Source: Clostridia bacterium
Lineage (GTDB): Bacteria; Bacillota; Clostridia; Oscillospirales; Acutalibacteraceae
Length of the DNA stretch: 42,821 nucleotides
Reading direction: 5' to 3'
NCBI GenBank assembly: GCA_017414705.1
Contig: JAFQKX010000021.1
Span: forward strand, 1 to 42,821
In this document: in pieces, positions 25,395 through 32,866 of the stretch
Layout: every line of letters starts with the position of its first letter
Numbering within the stretch: position 1 is the stretch's first letter
Notes under the pieces: generated by a model
Database searches by the model: none
Seen by the model: the letters and a program-made list of their open reading frames with translations, nothing else
Told to the model about the DNA's origin: nothing
Translations under genes and position numbers: made by a program

Positions 25395-27286
25395 TGGATC
25401 GCTTTGAACGCCTTGCCCAAAAATACGGCAACTATACCGCCAAGCAAGCCCCCAAGCAAATGAACGTTATGGGCAGAGGCGGTGGCGGCGGTATGATGGC
25501 GCGTGACGCCATGGGCAAAAAGGGAAAACCGCAAAACGCCCTCAAAACGCTTGGAAAATTACTGCAGTACCTTGCGGGGGAGAAAAAGCTCTTTTTCCTG
25601 GCACTGTCTTGTTCGATAATCAACACCGTTTCTACCTTAGCGGCATCGTATATGCTGCGCCCCATCATGAATCGGTTTTTATATCACGATCCCGCACAGA
25701 CCGATCTGACCGCCCGCTTGAGCGCATTGGCACTTGGCATTGCCGCCATGGCGGCGGTGTATGCCGTTTCGGTGCTGACCCAATGGCTGCAGCAGAGGCT
25801 GATGCTGACCGTCTCGCAGCGCTGTCTCAAGCAGATGCGTGCCGACCTTTACAATAAGCTGCAGACCTTGCCCGTGCGGTATTTCGATACCCATCCCGCG
25901 GGCGATATCATGAGCCGCTTTGCCAACGACGTGGATGCGGTGGGCGAGATGCTCAATACCACGCTGGTGCAGATCGTTTCGGGCGCCATTACCATTGTGG
26001 GAACGCTGGTGCTGATGCTTTACACCAACTGGATTCTGGGGCTCATCACCTTGGTTATGACGCCGCTGCTGACCTTTGCCAGCAAGGCGATCCTCAAATA
26101 CGGACGCAGCTCCTACGTGCGTCAGCAAAAAAATCTCGGAATGCTCAACGGATTTTCCGAAGAGACCATCTCGGGGCAAAAGGTGGTCAAGGTCTTTAAC
26201 CACGAGGAGACCGCCTGCGAGGAGTTCGATTACCTCAACGAGCAGCTCTGCCAAGCGCAGATCCGCGCCCAGTTTTGCTCGGGCATTATGGGCCCCGTCA
26301 CGCATCAGCTGTGCAACGTGGCGTATGCCGTCACCGCCTGCGTGGGTGCACTGCTGGTGGTGCTGCGTGGCTTTGATATTGGCGGATTGACCATCTCGGT
26401 CAACTATACCCGCACCTTTAACCGCCCCATTAACGAGATCTCAATGCAGATGAATACCGTCTTTTCGTCCCTCGCAGGTGCCGAGCGGGTGTTTGAGGTG
26501 CTGGCGCAGGAACCCGAAAGGGCAGATGAGATCACCCGTCCTATGCAAAAGATCGAGGGGCACGTGGTGCTCGATCACGTCAGCTTCGGTTACGTACCCG
26601 AAAAAACGGTACTGCACGATATTTCATTGTATGCCAAGCCGGGACAGAAGATCGCCTTCGTCGGTTCCACCGGAGCGGGCAAGACCACCGTCACCAACCT
26701 ACTCTCGCGTTTTTACGATATTGCCGAGGGCAGCATCACCATTGACGGTGTTCCCATCGAGCAGATCGACCGCGCCTTCTTGCGCTCCAACATCGCTATG
26801 GTGCTGCAGGATACCCACCTGTTCACCGGCACGGTTATGGAAAATATCCGCTACGGCAGATTGGATGCTACCGACGACGAGGTTGTTGCCGCCGCCAAGG
26901 TTGCCTCGGCGCATTCCTTTATCGTCAATCTGGAAAACGGCTATGATACGCTGCTGGAAAACGACGGCGCCAATCTTTCACAGGGGCAGCGTCAGCTGCT
27001 CAATATTGCCCGCGCCGCCATCAGCCGTGCGCCCATCCTGATTTTGGATGAAGCCACCAGCTCGGTCGATACCCGTACCGAGCGGCACATTGAAGAAGGT
27101 ATGGACGCCCTTATGGAGCATCGCACCACCTTCGTCATTGCGCACCGCCTGTCTACCGTGCGCAAATCCAACGCCATTATGGTGCTCGAGCAGGGCAGGA
27201 TCGTGGAGCGCGGTACGCATGAGGAATTGCTTGCCCTCGGCGGCCGAGACGCCGATCTGTATCACGAAATCGCACAATTAGATTAA
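25394..27286 (+). CDS. ABC exporter half-transporter B (fused membrane and ATPase domains)
   Basis: This 630-residue protein has a Gly/Met/Lys-rich N-terminal extension of about 50 residues, six membrane helices, and an ATPase domain. The ATPase domain has Walker A GSTGAGKTT near residue 425, signature LSQGQRQ near residue 529 and Walker B LILDEATSSVD near residue 549. It carries the canonical catalytic Glu that its partner lacks, so the pair should form a heterodimer with one hydrolytic site. Translation is coupled to the upstream gene by a one-base overlap. The operon ends in a strong bidirectional terminator. Confidence 0.9.
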   Translation: MDRFERLAQKYGNYTAKQAPKQMNVMGRGGGGGMMARDAMGKKGKPQNALKTLGKLLQYLAGEKKLFFLALSCSIINTVSTLAASYMLRPIMNRFLYHDPAQTDLTARLSALALGIAAMAAVYAVSVLTQWLQQRLMLTVSQRCLKQMRADLYNKLQTLPVRYFDTHPAGDIMSRFANDVDAVGEMLNTTLVQIVSGAITIVGTLVLMLYTNWILGLITLVMTPLLTFASKAILKYGRSSYVRQQKNLGMLNGFSEETISGQKVVKVFNHEETACEEFDYLNEQLCQAQIRAQFCSGIMGPVTHQLCNVAYAVTACVGALLVVLRGFDIGGLTISVNYTRTFNRPINEISMQMNTVFSSLAGAERVFEVLAQEPERADEITRPMQKIEGHVVLDHVSFGYVPEKTVLHDISLYAKPGQKIAFVGSTGAGKTTVTNLLSRFYDIAEGSITIDGVPIEQIDRAFLRSNIAMVLQDTHLFTGTVMENIRYGRLDATDDEVVAAAKVASAHSFIVNLENGYDTLLENDGANLSQGQRQLLNIARAAISRAPILILDEATSSVDTRTERHIEEGMDALMEHRTTFVIAHRLSTVRKSNAIMVLEQGRIVERGTHEELLALGGRDADLYHEIAQLD

Positions 27287-27322
27287 AAAATCTCCGTTGG
27301 CAGAAAACCAACGGAGATTTTT
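27286..27322. terminator. Bidirectional terminator
   Basis: AAAAATCTCCGTTGG and CCAACGGAGATTTTT form a perfect 15-bp stem with a 7-base loop between the convergent ABC exporter operon and ddh. Confidence 0.9.
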
Positions 27323-27332
27323 GCTTTTCTTT

Positions 27333-28319
27333 TTACAGTAAGGTCGCACGCAGCTCCTCGCCCGATTTGGGACTGAGGTAGGCGGGTGGAATGTCAAACA
27401 CCGTCTTGCAGCCGCTTTGCCCTTCGCTATGCAGGCGGTGCACCGCGCGGGCAAACGCCACGATGACCGATGCGGTAAATTCGGGATTGGAATCCAGCTT
27501 GAGACTGTATTCAATAACGTGGTTGTTTTGCTTGTCCATGCCCGTCTTACCGCTGCGGATGACGAATCCGCCGTGCGGAATGCCGCCGTGATCGCGCTTG
27601 AGCTCCTCTGCCGAGATGAAATGCACCGTGGTATCGTAATCGGCAAAATAGTTGGGCATCTGCTTGATCTCCTGCTCAATGCGTGCCTTGTCAGCACCCT
27701 CGGCAGCCACCACGAAGCATTCGCGGGTGTGCTTTTGACGCGCCGTCAGCTCGGGAGCCGCACCGCTGCGCACCGCATCCAATGCCTCCTGCACGGGAAT
27801 GGTGTACTGTTTGGCATCCAAAACGCCCGCAATGCGGCGAATGGCATCCGAATGCCCTTGGCTGACACCCTTGCCCCAAAAGGTGTAATCCTCTCCCTCG
27901 GGAAGGATGACTCCTGCGTACAGGCGATTGAGCGAGAACATTCCGGGATACCAACCCGCCGAAATAATGCCGACGGTGCCTGCCTGCTTGCAAACGGCGT
28001 CCACGTTGGCAAAATGCGCGGGGATCTTGGCGTGGGTATCAAAGCTGTCAATGACGCAGAAGGTCTTGGCAAGTGCAGGTGTCTGCTCCGGCAGATCGGT
28101 GGCAGAGCCGCCGCACAGTACCATAACGTCGATCTTGTCGGCGTAGTCCTCCGCTTGCGAGACGTGGCAGACCGGCACGTTCGGAGTGCTGATCTTAAGT
28201 GTCGACGGATCTCGACGGGTAAATACCGCCGCCAGCGTCATATCGGGATTTTGGCGAATGGCACTTTCAATGCCTCTGCCCAAATTTCCGTAGCCGTAAA
28301 TACCGATTCTGATTGTCAT
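27333..28319 (-). CDS. ddh: meso-Diaminopimelate dehydrogenase
   Basis: This protein of about 328 residues has an N-terminal Rossmann motif GYGNLGRGIESAI (residues 8-20) for NADP and the conserved blocks VDVMVLCGGSATDLP-like, SAGWYPGMFSLNRL and TFWGKGVSQGHSDA. The enzyme reductively aminates tetrahydrodipicolinate to meso-diaminopimelate in one step, feeding lysine and peptidoglycan synthesis. The length is close to the family norm of about 320-330. ATG 28319 matches the conserved MTIRIGIYGYG start; the ribosome binding site is weak. The gene appears monocistronic. Confidence 0.93.
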   Translation of the reverse strand: MTIRIGIYGYGNLGRGIESAIRQNPDMTLAAVFTRRDPSTLKISTPNVPVCHVSQAEDYADKIDVMVLCGGSATDLPEQTPALAKTFCVIDSFDTHAKIPAHFANVDAVCKQAGTVGIISAGWYPGMFSLNRLYAGVILPEGEDYTFWGKGVSQGHSDAIRRIAGVLDAKQYTIPVQEALDAVRSGAAPELTARQKHTRECFVVAAEGADKARIEQEIKQMPNYFADYDTTVHFISAEELKRDHGGIPHGGFVIRSGKTGMDKQNNHVIEYSLKLDSNPEFTASVIVAFARAVHRLHSEGQSGCKTVFDIPPAYLSPKSGEELRATLL

Positions 28320-28455
28320 ATACCATGCCTGCCTTTCCCGCACCGGCTGTGCGGTGCTTCACGGTTCTTATTTTATCACATCTTGTTATGGTTTGTATAG
28401 TAGCAAAAAAGAAAAATTTTTATCTTCTCAAAACTTTTTTGTGTGCAAAACGATA

Positions 28456-28483
28456 TTGAAAAATCCTTTTTTTATAGTATAAT
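28456..28483 (+). promoter_or_regulatory. Promoter of tmk
   Basis: TTGAAA (28456-28461) and TATAAT (28478-28483) are spaced by 16 bases, followed by the AAAAGGAG site of tmk. Confidence 0.75.
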
Positions 28484-28516
28484 AAAATTATCTTCATCCA
28501 AAAAAGGAGAACGATT

Positions 28517-29158
28517 ATGTTAAGCAGAGGAAAATTCATCGTGCTTGAGGGCTTGGACGGCAGCGGCAAGACCACCCAGCTGCAGCTGTTGCATGAGCGT
28601 ATGCAGCAGCATTGCAAACAGCGCAAATGCTTTGCCACCCGCGAGCCCAGCGAAAGCTTTCCCGGACTTTTGTGCCGCGGCATCAGCCGCCGCTCCATTC
28701 AGGTGGAAAATGAGACCATTGCCATGCTGTTCGCCGCCGACCGCTACGAGCACGTGGTGGGGGAGCTGCTGCCGCAGCTCGAGCAGGGAAACCACATCCT
28801 TTGTGACCGCTATTATTTTTCCAACTTTGCCTATCAGATGCTTTCCACCGATCTGGAAAGTCTGCTTGCCTATAATAAAAAAGCTATGGATCTGTTGCAT
28901 CCCGACGTGACCATCTACGTGGACGTCTCGCCCGAGGAATGCGCCGCCCGCCGCAGCACTTCGCGCACCAGCGAAGAACTGTACGAGAAGGTGGACACCG
29001 CCAAAAAGATCTACCGCAATTACATGACGGCGTTTGATGCGCTGCAGCAAAGCGAGCGGGTGGTCACCATCAACGGTAACCGCGACGCACAGACCGTGGC
29101 GGATTCCATTTGGAAATTCCTGACCGAGCAAGTCTTTGACAAGGACGACCTGATCTAG
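28517..29158 (+). CDS. tmk: Thymidylate (dTMP) kinase
   Basis: This 213-residue protein has the P-loop EGLDGSGKTTQ (residues 11-21), the TREPSES segment in place of the usual TREPGG, the DRYYFSNFAYQ substrate-binding motif near residue 95, and an Arg-rich lid RRSTSRTSEELYEKVD near residue 140. It phosphorylates dTMP to dTDP. The ATG has an AAAAGGAG site. Its TAG stop codon (29156-29158) is formed where a MITE-like element begins: T and A belong to the target site and G to the element. The original C-terminus may therefore have been slightly different, although the length is still normal for the family. Confidence 0.9.
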   Translation: MLSRGKFIVLEGLDGSGKTTQLQLLHERMQQHCKQRKCFATREPSESFPGLLCRGISRRSIQVENETIAMLFAADRYEHVVGELLPQLEQGNHILCDRYYFSNFAYQMLSTDLESLLAYNKKAMDLLHPDVTIYVDVSPEECAARRSTSRTSEELYEKVDTAKKIYRNYMTAFDALQQSERVVTINGNRDAQTVADSIWKFLTEQVFDKDDLI

Positions 29159-29182
29159 CCAAAGCAGTGAGACTTGAACCGG
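29156..29182 (+). repeat. Left terminal inverted repeat of the MITE-like element
   Basis: This 27-base end begins TAGCCAAAGCAGTGAGACTT and includes the tmk stop codon. It is the exact reverse complement of 29406-29432. Confidence 0.85.
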
Positions 29183-29405
29183 CCTGAAAAGGCAGGTTTT
29201 CGGTGCTTTTCGGCTCATTGTCGCACATAGGCGGCAGCCTTATGTACTCCGCTTCGCCAAAAATCATTCAAAAATCTGCTCCTTTCAGGTCGCAGAATTT
29301 TGTCGCAAAGTATTTTTCGGTGGGCGAGGCACAAAACGTAGCCAATACTGTCCGTATTGGCGAGTATTTTAACGAAGCCACAGCGGAAAATACTTGCTCC
29401 AAAAT

Positions 29406-29432
29406 CCGGTTCAAGTCTCACTGCTTTGGCTA
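29406..29432 (-). repeat. Right terminal inverted repeat of the MITE-like element
   Basis: This 27-base end finishes in CACTGCTTTGGCTA, 4 bases before the AAAGGAG of the LysR gene. It is the exact reverse complement of 29156-29182. Confidence 0.85.
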
Positions 29433-29452
29433 AGCGAAAGGAGAATGCCGCT

Positions 29453-30382
29453 TTGAATATTCTGCATCTCAAATACGCGGTGGAGGTTGCCCGTGCCGGC
29501 TCTATCAACAAAGCCGCTGAAATTTTGTTGGTGGCGCAGCCCAACCTCAGCCGTTCCATTAAGGAATTGGAGGCCGATCTCGGCATCACCATCTTTGACC
29601 GCTCCGCCAAGGGAATGTGTCTGACCCCCGACGGCGAGGCGTTCATCGGTTATGCCAAAAAGATCCTGCATCAGATCACCGAGGTGGAGGACCTTTATAA
29701 GGCAGGCAAGCCCGCCAAGCAGCAGTTTTCCATTTCGGTGCCGCGGGCCAGCTATATTGCCGATGCTTTTGCACAGTTCGTGGCAGAACTGTCGCTCGAT
29801 CCCGCCGAGATCTTTTATAAGGAGACCAACTCCGAGCGTGCGATCGAAAATATCCTGCACGCCGAGTATAATTTGGGCATCGTCCGTTATGCCGAAAAAT
29901 ACGAGCGCTACTATAAAGAACTGCTGGAGGTCAAGGGTCTGGCGCACGAGGTCATTGCCGAGTTTCACTATGTGCTTATGATGCGCGCCGACAGTCCCCT
30001 CAACGCCAAAGAGGAGATCCGTTTTGAGGATCTTTGCCCCTATATCGAGATCGCCCACGCCGATCCCTACGTGCCCACGCTGCCTATGGCGCAGGTGCGC
30101 AAGGAGGAGCTGCCCGATAACATTGACCGCCGTGTCTACGTTTTTGAGCGCGCCAGCCAATTTGAACTGCTCAGCGAAAACCGCGACGCCTTTATGTGGG
30201 TCTCACCCGGTACCGACAAGATCATGCAGCGCTACGGCTTGGTGCAGCGCGAGTGCGCGGACAACAAAAAGATCTACCGCGACGTGCTGATCTGCCGCAA
30301 GGATTATCGCCCCACCGAGCTGGACAAGCGATTCATCGACCAGCTTGCTCGATCCTGCAAAAAACACCTCAAACAAAATTAA
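29453..30382 (+). CDS. LysR-family transcriptional regulator
   Basis: This 309-residue protein has an N-terminal winged helix-turn-helix (residues 1-60, with AGSINKAAEILLVAQPNLSRSIKELEADLG) and a periplasmic-binding-protein-like effector domain (about residues 90-300), the standard LysR layout. The effector is unknown. The start is TTG 29453 with AAAGGAG 9 bases upstream; the longer in-frame extension to 29357 runs into the MITE-like element and is not conserved-looking. Because the element abuts the ribosome binding site, any private promoter must lie inside the element, or the gene is read through from tmk. Confidence 0.88.
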   Translation: MNILHLKYAVEVARAGSINKAAEILLVAQPNLSRSIKELEADLGITIFDRSAKGMCLTPDGEAFIGYAKKILHQITEVEDLYKAGKPAKQQFSISVPRASYIADAFAQFVAELSLDPAEIFYKETNSERAIENILHAEYNLGIVRYAEKYERYYKELLEVKGLAHEVIAEFHYVLMMRADSPLNAKEEIRFEDLCPYIEIAHADPYVPTLPMAQVRKEELPDNIDRRVYVFERASQFELLSENRDAFMWVSPGTDKIMQRYGLVQRECADNKKIYRDVLICRKDYRPTELDKRFIDQLARSCKKHLKQN

Positions 30383-30393
30383 ACACAAAAAAG

Positions 30394-30425
30394 AAGCAGC
30401 CGTTCTCGCACGAGAACGGCTGCTT
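30394..30425. terminator. Bidirectional terminator, strongest on the minus strand
   Basis: AAGCAGCCGTTCTCG and CGAGAACGGCTGCTT form a perfect 15-bp stem; CTTTTTT follows on the minus strand. It lies between the convergent LysR gene and the third beta-helix lipoprotein gene. Confidence 0.85.
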
Positions 30426-30438
30426 GGTTATTGTACCG

Positions 30439-32595
30439 TTATTTAACGTCTTCTTCGTCGGGGAAGTTGATGGCCATGCGGTTATAGATCTTAAGCGCGC
30501 AGCCGTTATTTTTGAGCGGATCGCCGTTGTAACGCATAGAATTGATGACGGTGGCGGAGCCGCCGTTGAAGGTATACATCACACCGGTCCCCGGATCTCC
30601 CAGATTATCGGCACCGACGTTGACGGCAAGCAGGTTTTTGGCACCTTCCGCCGTCAGCATGGTGTTACCGCCGTAAATAAAGCAGTTGATGATCTGCAGG
30701 TTTTCCGCGCCCTTGACGGTGATATATCGGACGGTTTTTCTGCCGATGGGATTGAAGAAATGATCAAACATATTGTGAGGGTTGGTCGCAAGCACGCCGG
30801 TGTAATACATGACCGTTGCATTCTGCAGACAGTTGGCGATCAGACCGTTTTTGCCTGAAACGGTCATGGTATTGTGAATTGCCGTGGCGATGAGATTGGT
30901 GATGACGTGGGCGTCGCAGTCGGTGAAATCCACGCCGTGCGTAGCACCGCTGATGCAGCAGTCAATACAGTAGACGCCCTTGCCCTTGCCCTTAATGGCG
31001 TAGGAATAAAATTGATAGGTCGACTCCTCGTTGATGGACATCACATTTTCGTCGTATAACAGATGAATGCCGGAGATGCCTGCATTGTCGCCGTTGAGAA
31101 GCACCAGCGGCTTTTCAAAATCTACGCGTCCCACTTCGGATTTTCCCGACTGACGGCAATATAAAGCCGTACCGGTTGCTTGTCGCTGCGAGGTGTCGGA
31201 AACGCCCTTAAGCTCGACGTTGGCAGGTACCTTAAGCGTGCCTGCGATCTCATATTTTCCTGCCGACAGATACACCGTACCGCCGCCTGCCTGACCCGCT
31301 TTGTCCAGCGTTTGCTGGATCTGTGCCTCGGTTGCACCCTCGTTCAACTGCGCAAAATAGCTGCCGGTGCTCTTGGTCACGCGGTTGGTGTTGACGTAAT
31401 AGTTGCTCAGATCGGCCTTGTGGGAATTGAGATCCACGCCGCCGCGGGTGATGCCCTTAAGCGTGACACCCGACAGCTTGATCTTGCCTGCTGAGTCATT
31501 GATGACCGAGCCCTTGCTGCCTTCGATGGAGGAGTTGGCAATATTGTAGCCCCAGCGATCATCAACGTTGGTATTTCCCGCCGGATTTTTGCCCTTTTCG
31601 GCATATACGCCGTAGACGCAGTCGGGGGTACGAAGCCGGTAAAACGAGCCTGCCCCCATGAAACGGGTGTTACGACAGGGCAGATAGATCCCGTAATGCA
31701 TTCCCTCTACGCTGATGTTGTAATATTGCTGCTGCTCGGCATCGGTGATCATCATACCGGCACCCTCGTTGACCTTGCACCAAGCCGTGATTTCTGCGGC
31801 GGTGGCGGTATTCATACCTTGACCTGCCTTTGCCCAATACGCAGGCGAGATCGATAATCCGTCTACCGTACCGACGTCCGAGGAGTTATTGATAAACACG
31901 CCGGTCTTTAAAAAGGTTGCGCGCACGTTTTTGATCATCAGCATCTCGTGTGGATCCGCCGCCGTACCGATCCCACGATAAGCGTTGATAAAGGTACAGT
32001 TTCGGACGTTTTTGAGCTTGCCTGCCGAGGCAAACACCGTAAACGGATACGGCTTGACGTTTTTAATGTCCTGCTCGGGATAATAGAAGGTCAACCCCTC
32101 GATTCCGGAGGATTCTGCCAACATAAAGGTTCCACGGTCCTCGCGGTCGAGCGAGGGGACCTTGAGCAGCAAAACGGTGCCGTGTTCTCCGTTGAAGTCG
32201 GCTGCGGCGGGATCGTTCCAATCGCCGCGCAGCGTGACCTGCTTGGGAATGGAAAAGCTCCCGCTGACCAGATAGGTACCTACCGGCATCCAGACCGTGC
32301 CGCCGCCTGCCATGCCTGCTTCAATAAGAGCATCCTTGATGGCGGAGGTGCAGTCCTTTTGCCCCGTGGGATCGGCACCGTAGTCAATGACGTTAAATGC
32401 CGAAACCACCGTGTCGGGTGTTTCGTATTTCGTGGAGATCATTTTGGCAAGCGGTGCGTCGGCTTGTGCGGTATCGCCTTGCGAAACGGTGGAGGAGACA
32501 ACTTCCTCCTGCTTGGAGCAGCCTGCTGTTGTCAGCAGCCCCAGCAGCAATGCCAGCATCACCGCAGCCATTCGGCAATAATGGTTTTTTGTCAT
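30439..32595 (-). CDS. Third beta-helix (pectate-lyase-like) lipoprotein
   Basis: This 718-residue paralogue of the two proteins at 1.2-5.6 kb has a lipoprotein signal with the lipobox TAGC (Cys26) and two beta-helix modules. Module 1 starts near residue 69 with YGADPTGQKDCTSAI, GGGTVWMPVGTY and LRGDWNDP. Module 2 starts near residue 416 with IQQTLDKAGQAGGGTVYLSAGKYEI. Shared blocks include LTFYYPEQDIKNVKPYPF and RFMGAGSFY. It is predicted to be anchored on the outer face of the membrane and to bind or modify polysaccharide; catalytic residues cannot be assigned. The ATG has AAAGGAG 9 bases upstream. It is monocistronic, unlike its relatives. Confidence 0.85.
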   Translation of the reverse strand: MTKNHYCRMAAVMLALLLGLLTTAGCSKQEEVVSSTVSQGDTAQADAPLAKMISTKYETPDTVVSAFNVIDYGADPTGQKDCTSAIKDALIEAGMAGGGTVWMPVGTYLVSGSFSIPKQVTLRGDWNDPAAADFNGEHGTVLLLKVPSLDREDRGTFMLAESSGIEGLTFYYPEQDIKNVKPYPFTVFASAGKLKNVRNCTFINAYRGIGTAADPHEMLMIKNVRATFLKTGVFINNSSDVGTVDGLSISPAYWAKAGQGMNTATAAEITAWCKVNEGAGMMITDAEQQQYYNISVEGMHYGIYLPCRNTRFMGAGSFYRLRTPDCVYGVYAEKGKNPAGNTNVDDRWGYNIANSSIEGSKGSVINDSAGKIKLSGVTLKGITRGGVDLNSHKADLSNYYVNTNRVTKSTGSYFAQLNEGATEAQIQQTLDKAGQAGGGTVYLSAGKYEIAGTLKVPANVELKGVSDTSQRQATGTALYCRQSGKSEVGRVDFEKPLVLLNGDNAGISGIHLLYDENVMSINEESTYQFYSYAIKGKGKGVYCIDCCISGATHGVDFTDCDAHVITNLIATAIHNTMTVSGKNGLIANCLQNATVMYYTGVLATNPHNMFDHFFNPIGRKTVRYITVKGAENLQIINCFIYGGNTMLTAEGAKNLLAVNVGADNLGDPGTGVMYTFNGGSATVINSMRYNGDPLKNNGCALKIYNRMAINFPDEEDVK

Positions 32596-32627
32596 AATTT
32601 CTTACTCCTTTGTTTTAGCTTGATTTT

Positions 32628-32636
32628 ATCATATCA
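32628..32636 (-). promoter_or_regulatory. Extended -10 promoter element of the third beta-helix gene
   Basis: TGATATGAT on the minus strand (an extended -10) lies 33 bases before the start codon. The -35 region (TTCGGA) is weak, so activator dependence is possible. Confidence 0.5.
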
Positions 32637-32762
32637 CAAAATAAAAAATCCGAATAGGGACAACTATCTCGAAAAATAGTAAAATCTTCCCGATGGCATC
32701 GCAACTTTTCGCGTGTTTTGTAGTATTTTTGAAAAACTTTGGTATTTTTTCATCAAAAGGCA

Positions 32763-32791
32763 TTGACTCTGCGGAAAAATCGTATTAAAAT
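32763..32791 (+). promoter_or_regulatory. Promoter of the membrane pyrophosphatase gene
   Basis: TTGACT (32763-32768) and TAAAAT (32786-32791) are 17 bases apart. A second TTGACT-like box occurs at 32804. Confidence 0.7.
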
Positions 32792-32816
32792 GCTAAAATA
32801 ACCATTGACTTTGTGA

Positions 32817-32834
32817 GGGGATCGTGCGATCCCC
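32817..32834 (+). promoter_or_regulatory. Perfect hairpin in the pyrophosphatase leader
   Basis: GGGGATCG and CGATCCCC form an 8-bp stem with a 2-base loop, followed by the T-rich stretch TTGGTTTTGTTT. It lies between the promoter and the ribosome binding site and could act as a weak attenuator or as a 5' stability element. Confidence 0.45.
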
Positions 32835-32866
32835 TTGGTTTTGTTTCAGGGAAATGGAGGAACATT

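Larger units (their letters stand above)
29156..29432. mobile_element. MITE-like element with 27-bp perfect terminal inverted repeats
   Basis: The ends at 29156-29182 and 29406-29432 are exact reverse complements over 27 bases. The outermost TA on each side could be a TA target-site duplication, giving a 273-bp element (29158-29430) of the IS630/Tc1-mariner MITE type. There is no transposase frame. The interior holds further dyads, for example GCCAATAC/GTATTGGC at 29341-29361. It fills the whole gap between the tmk stop and the ribosome binding site of the LysR gene. Confidence 0.72.

Noticed and set aside
29404-29430. tRNA T-arm-like sequence (GGTTCAAGTCTCACT) at the right end of the MITE-like element
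   Set aside because: No matching acceptor, D or anticodon arms are present, and the same sequence is repeated in inverse orientation at the other end, so it is a terminal inverted repeat rather than a tRNA.
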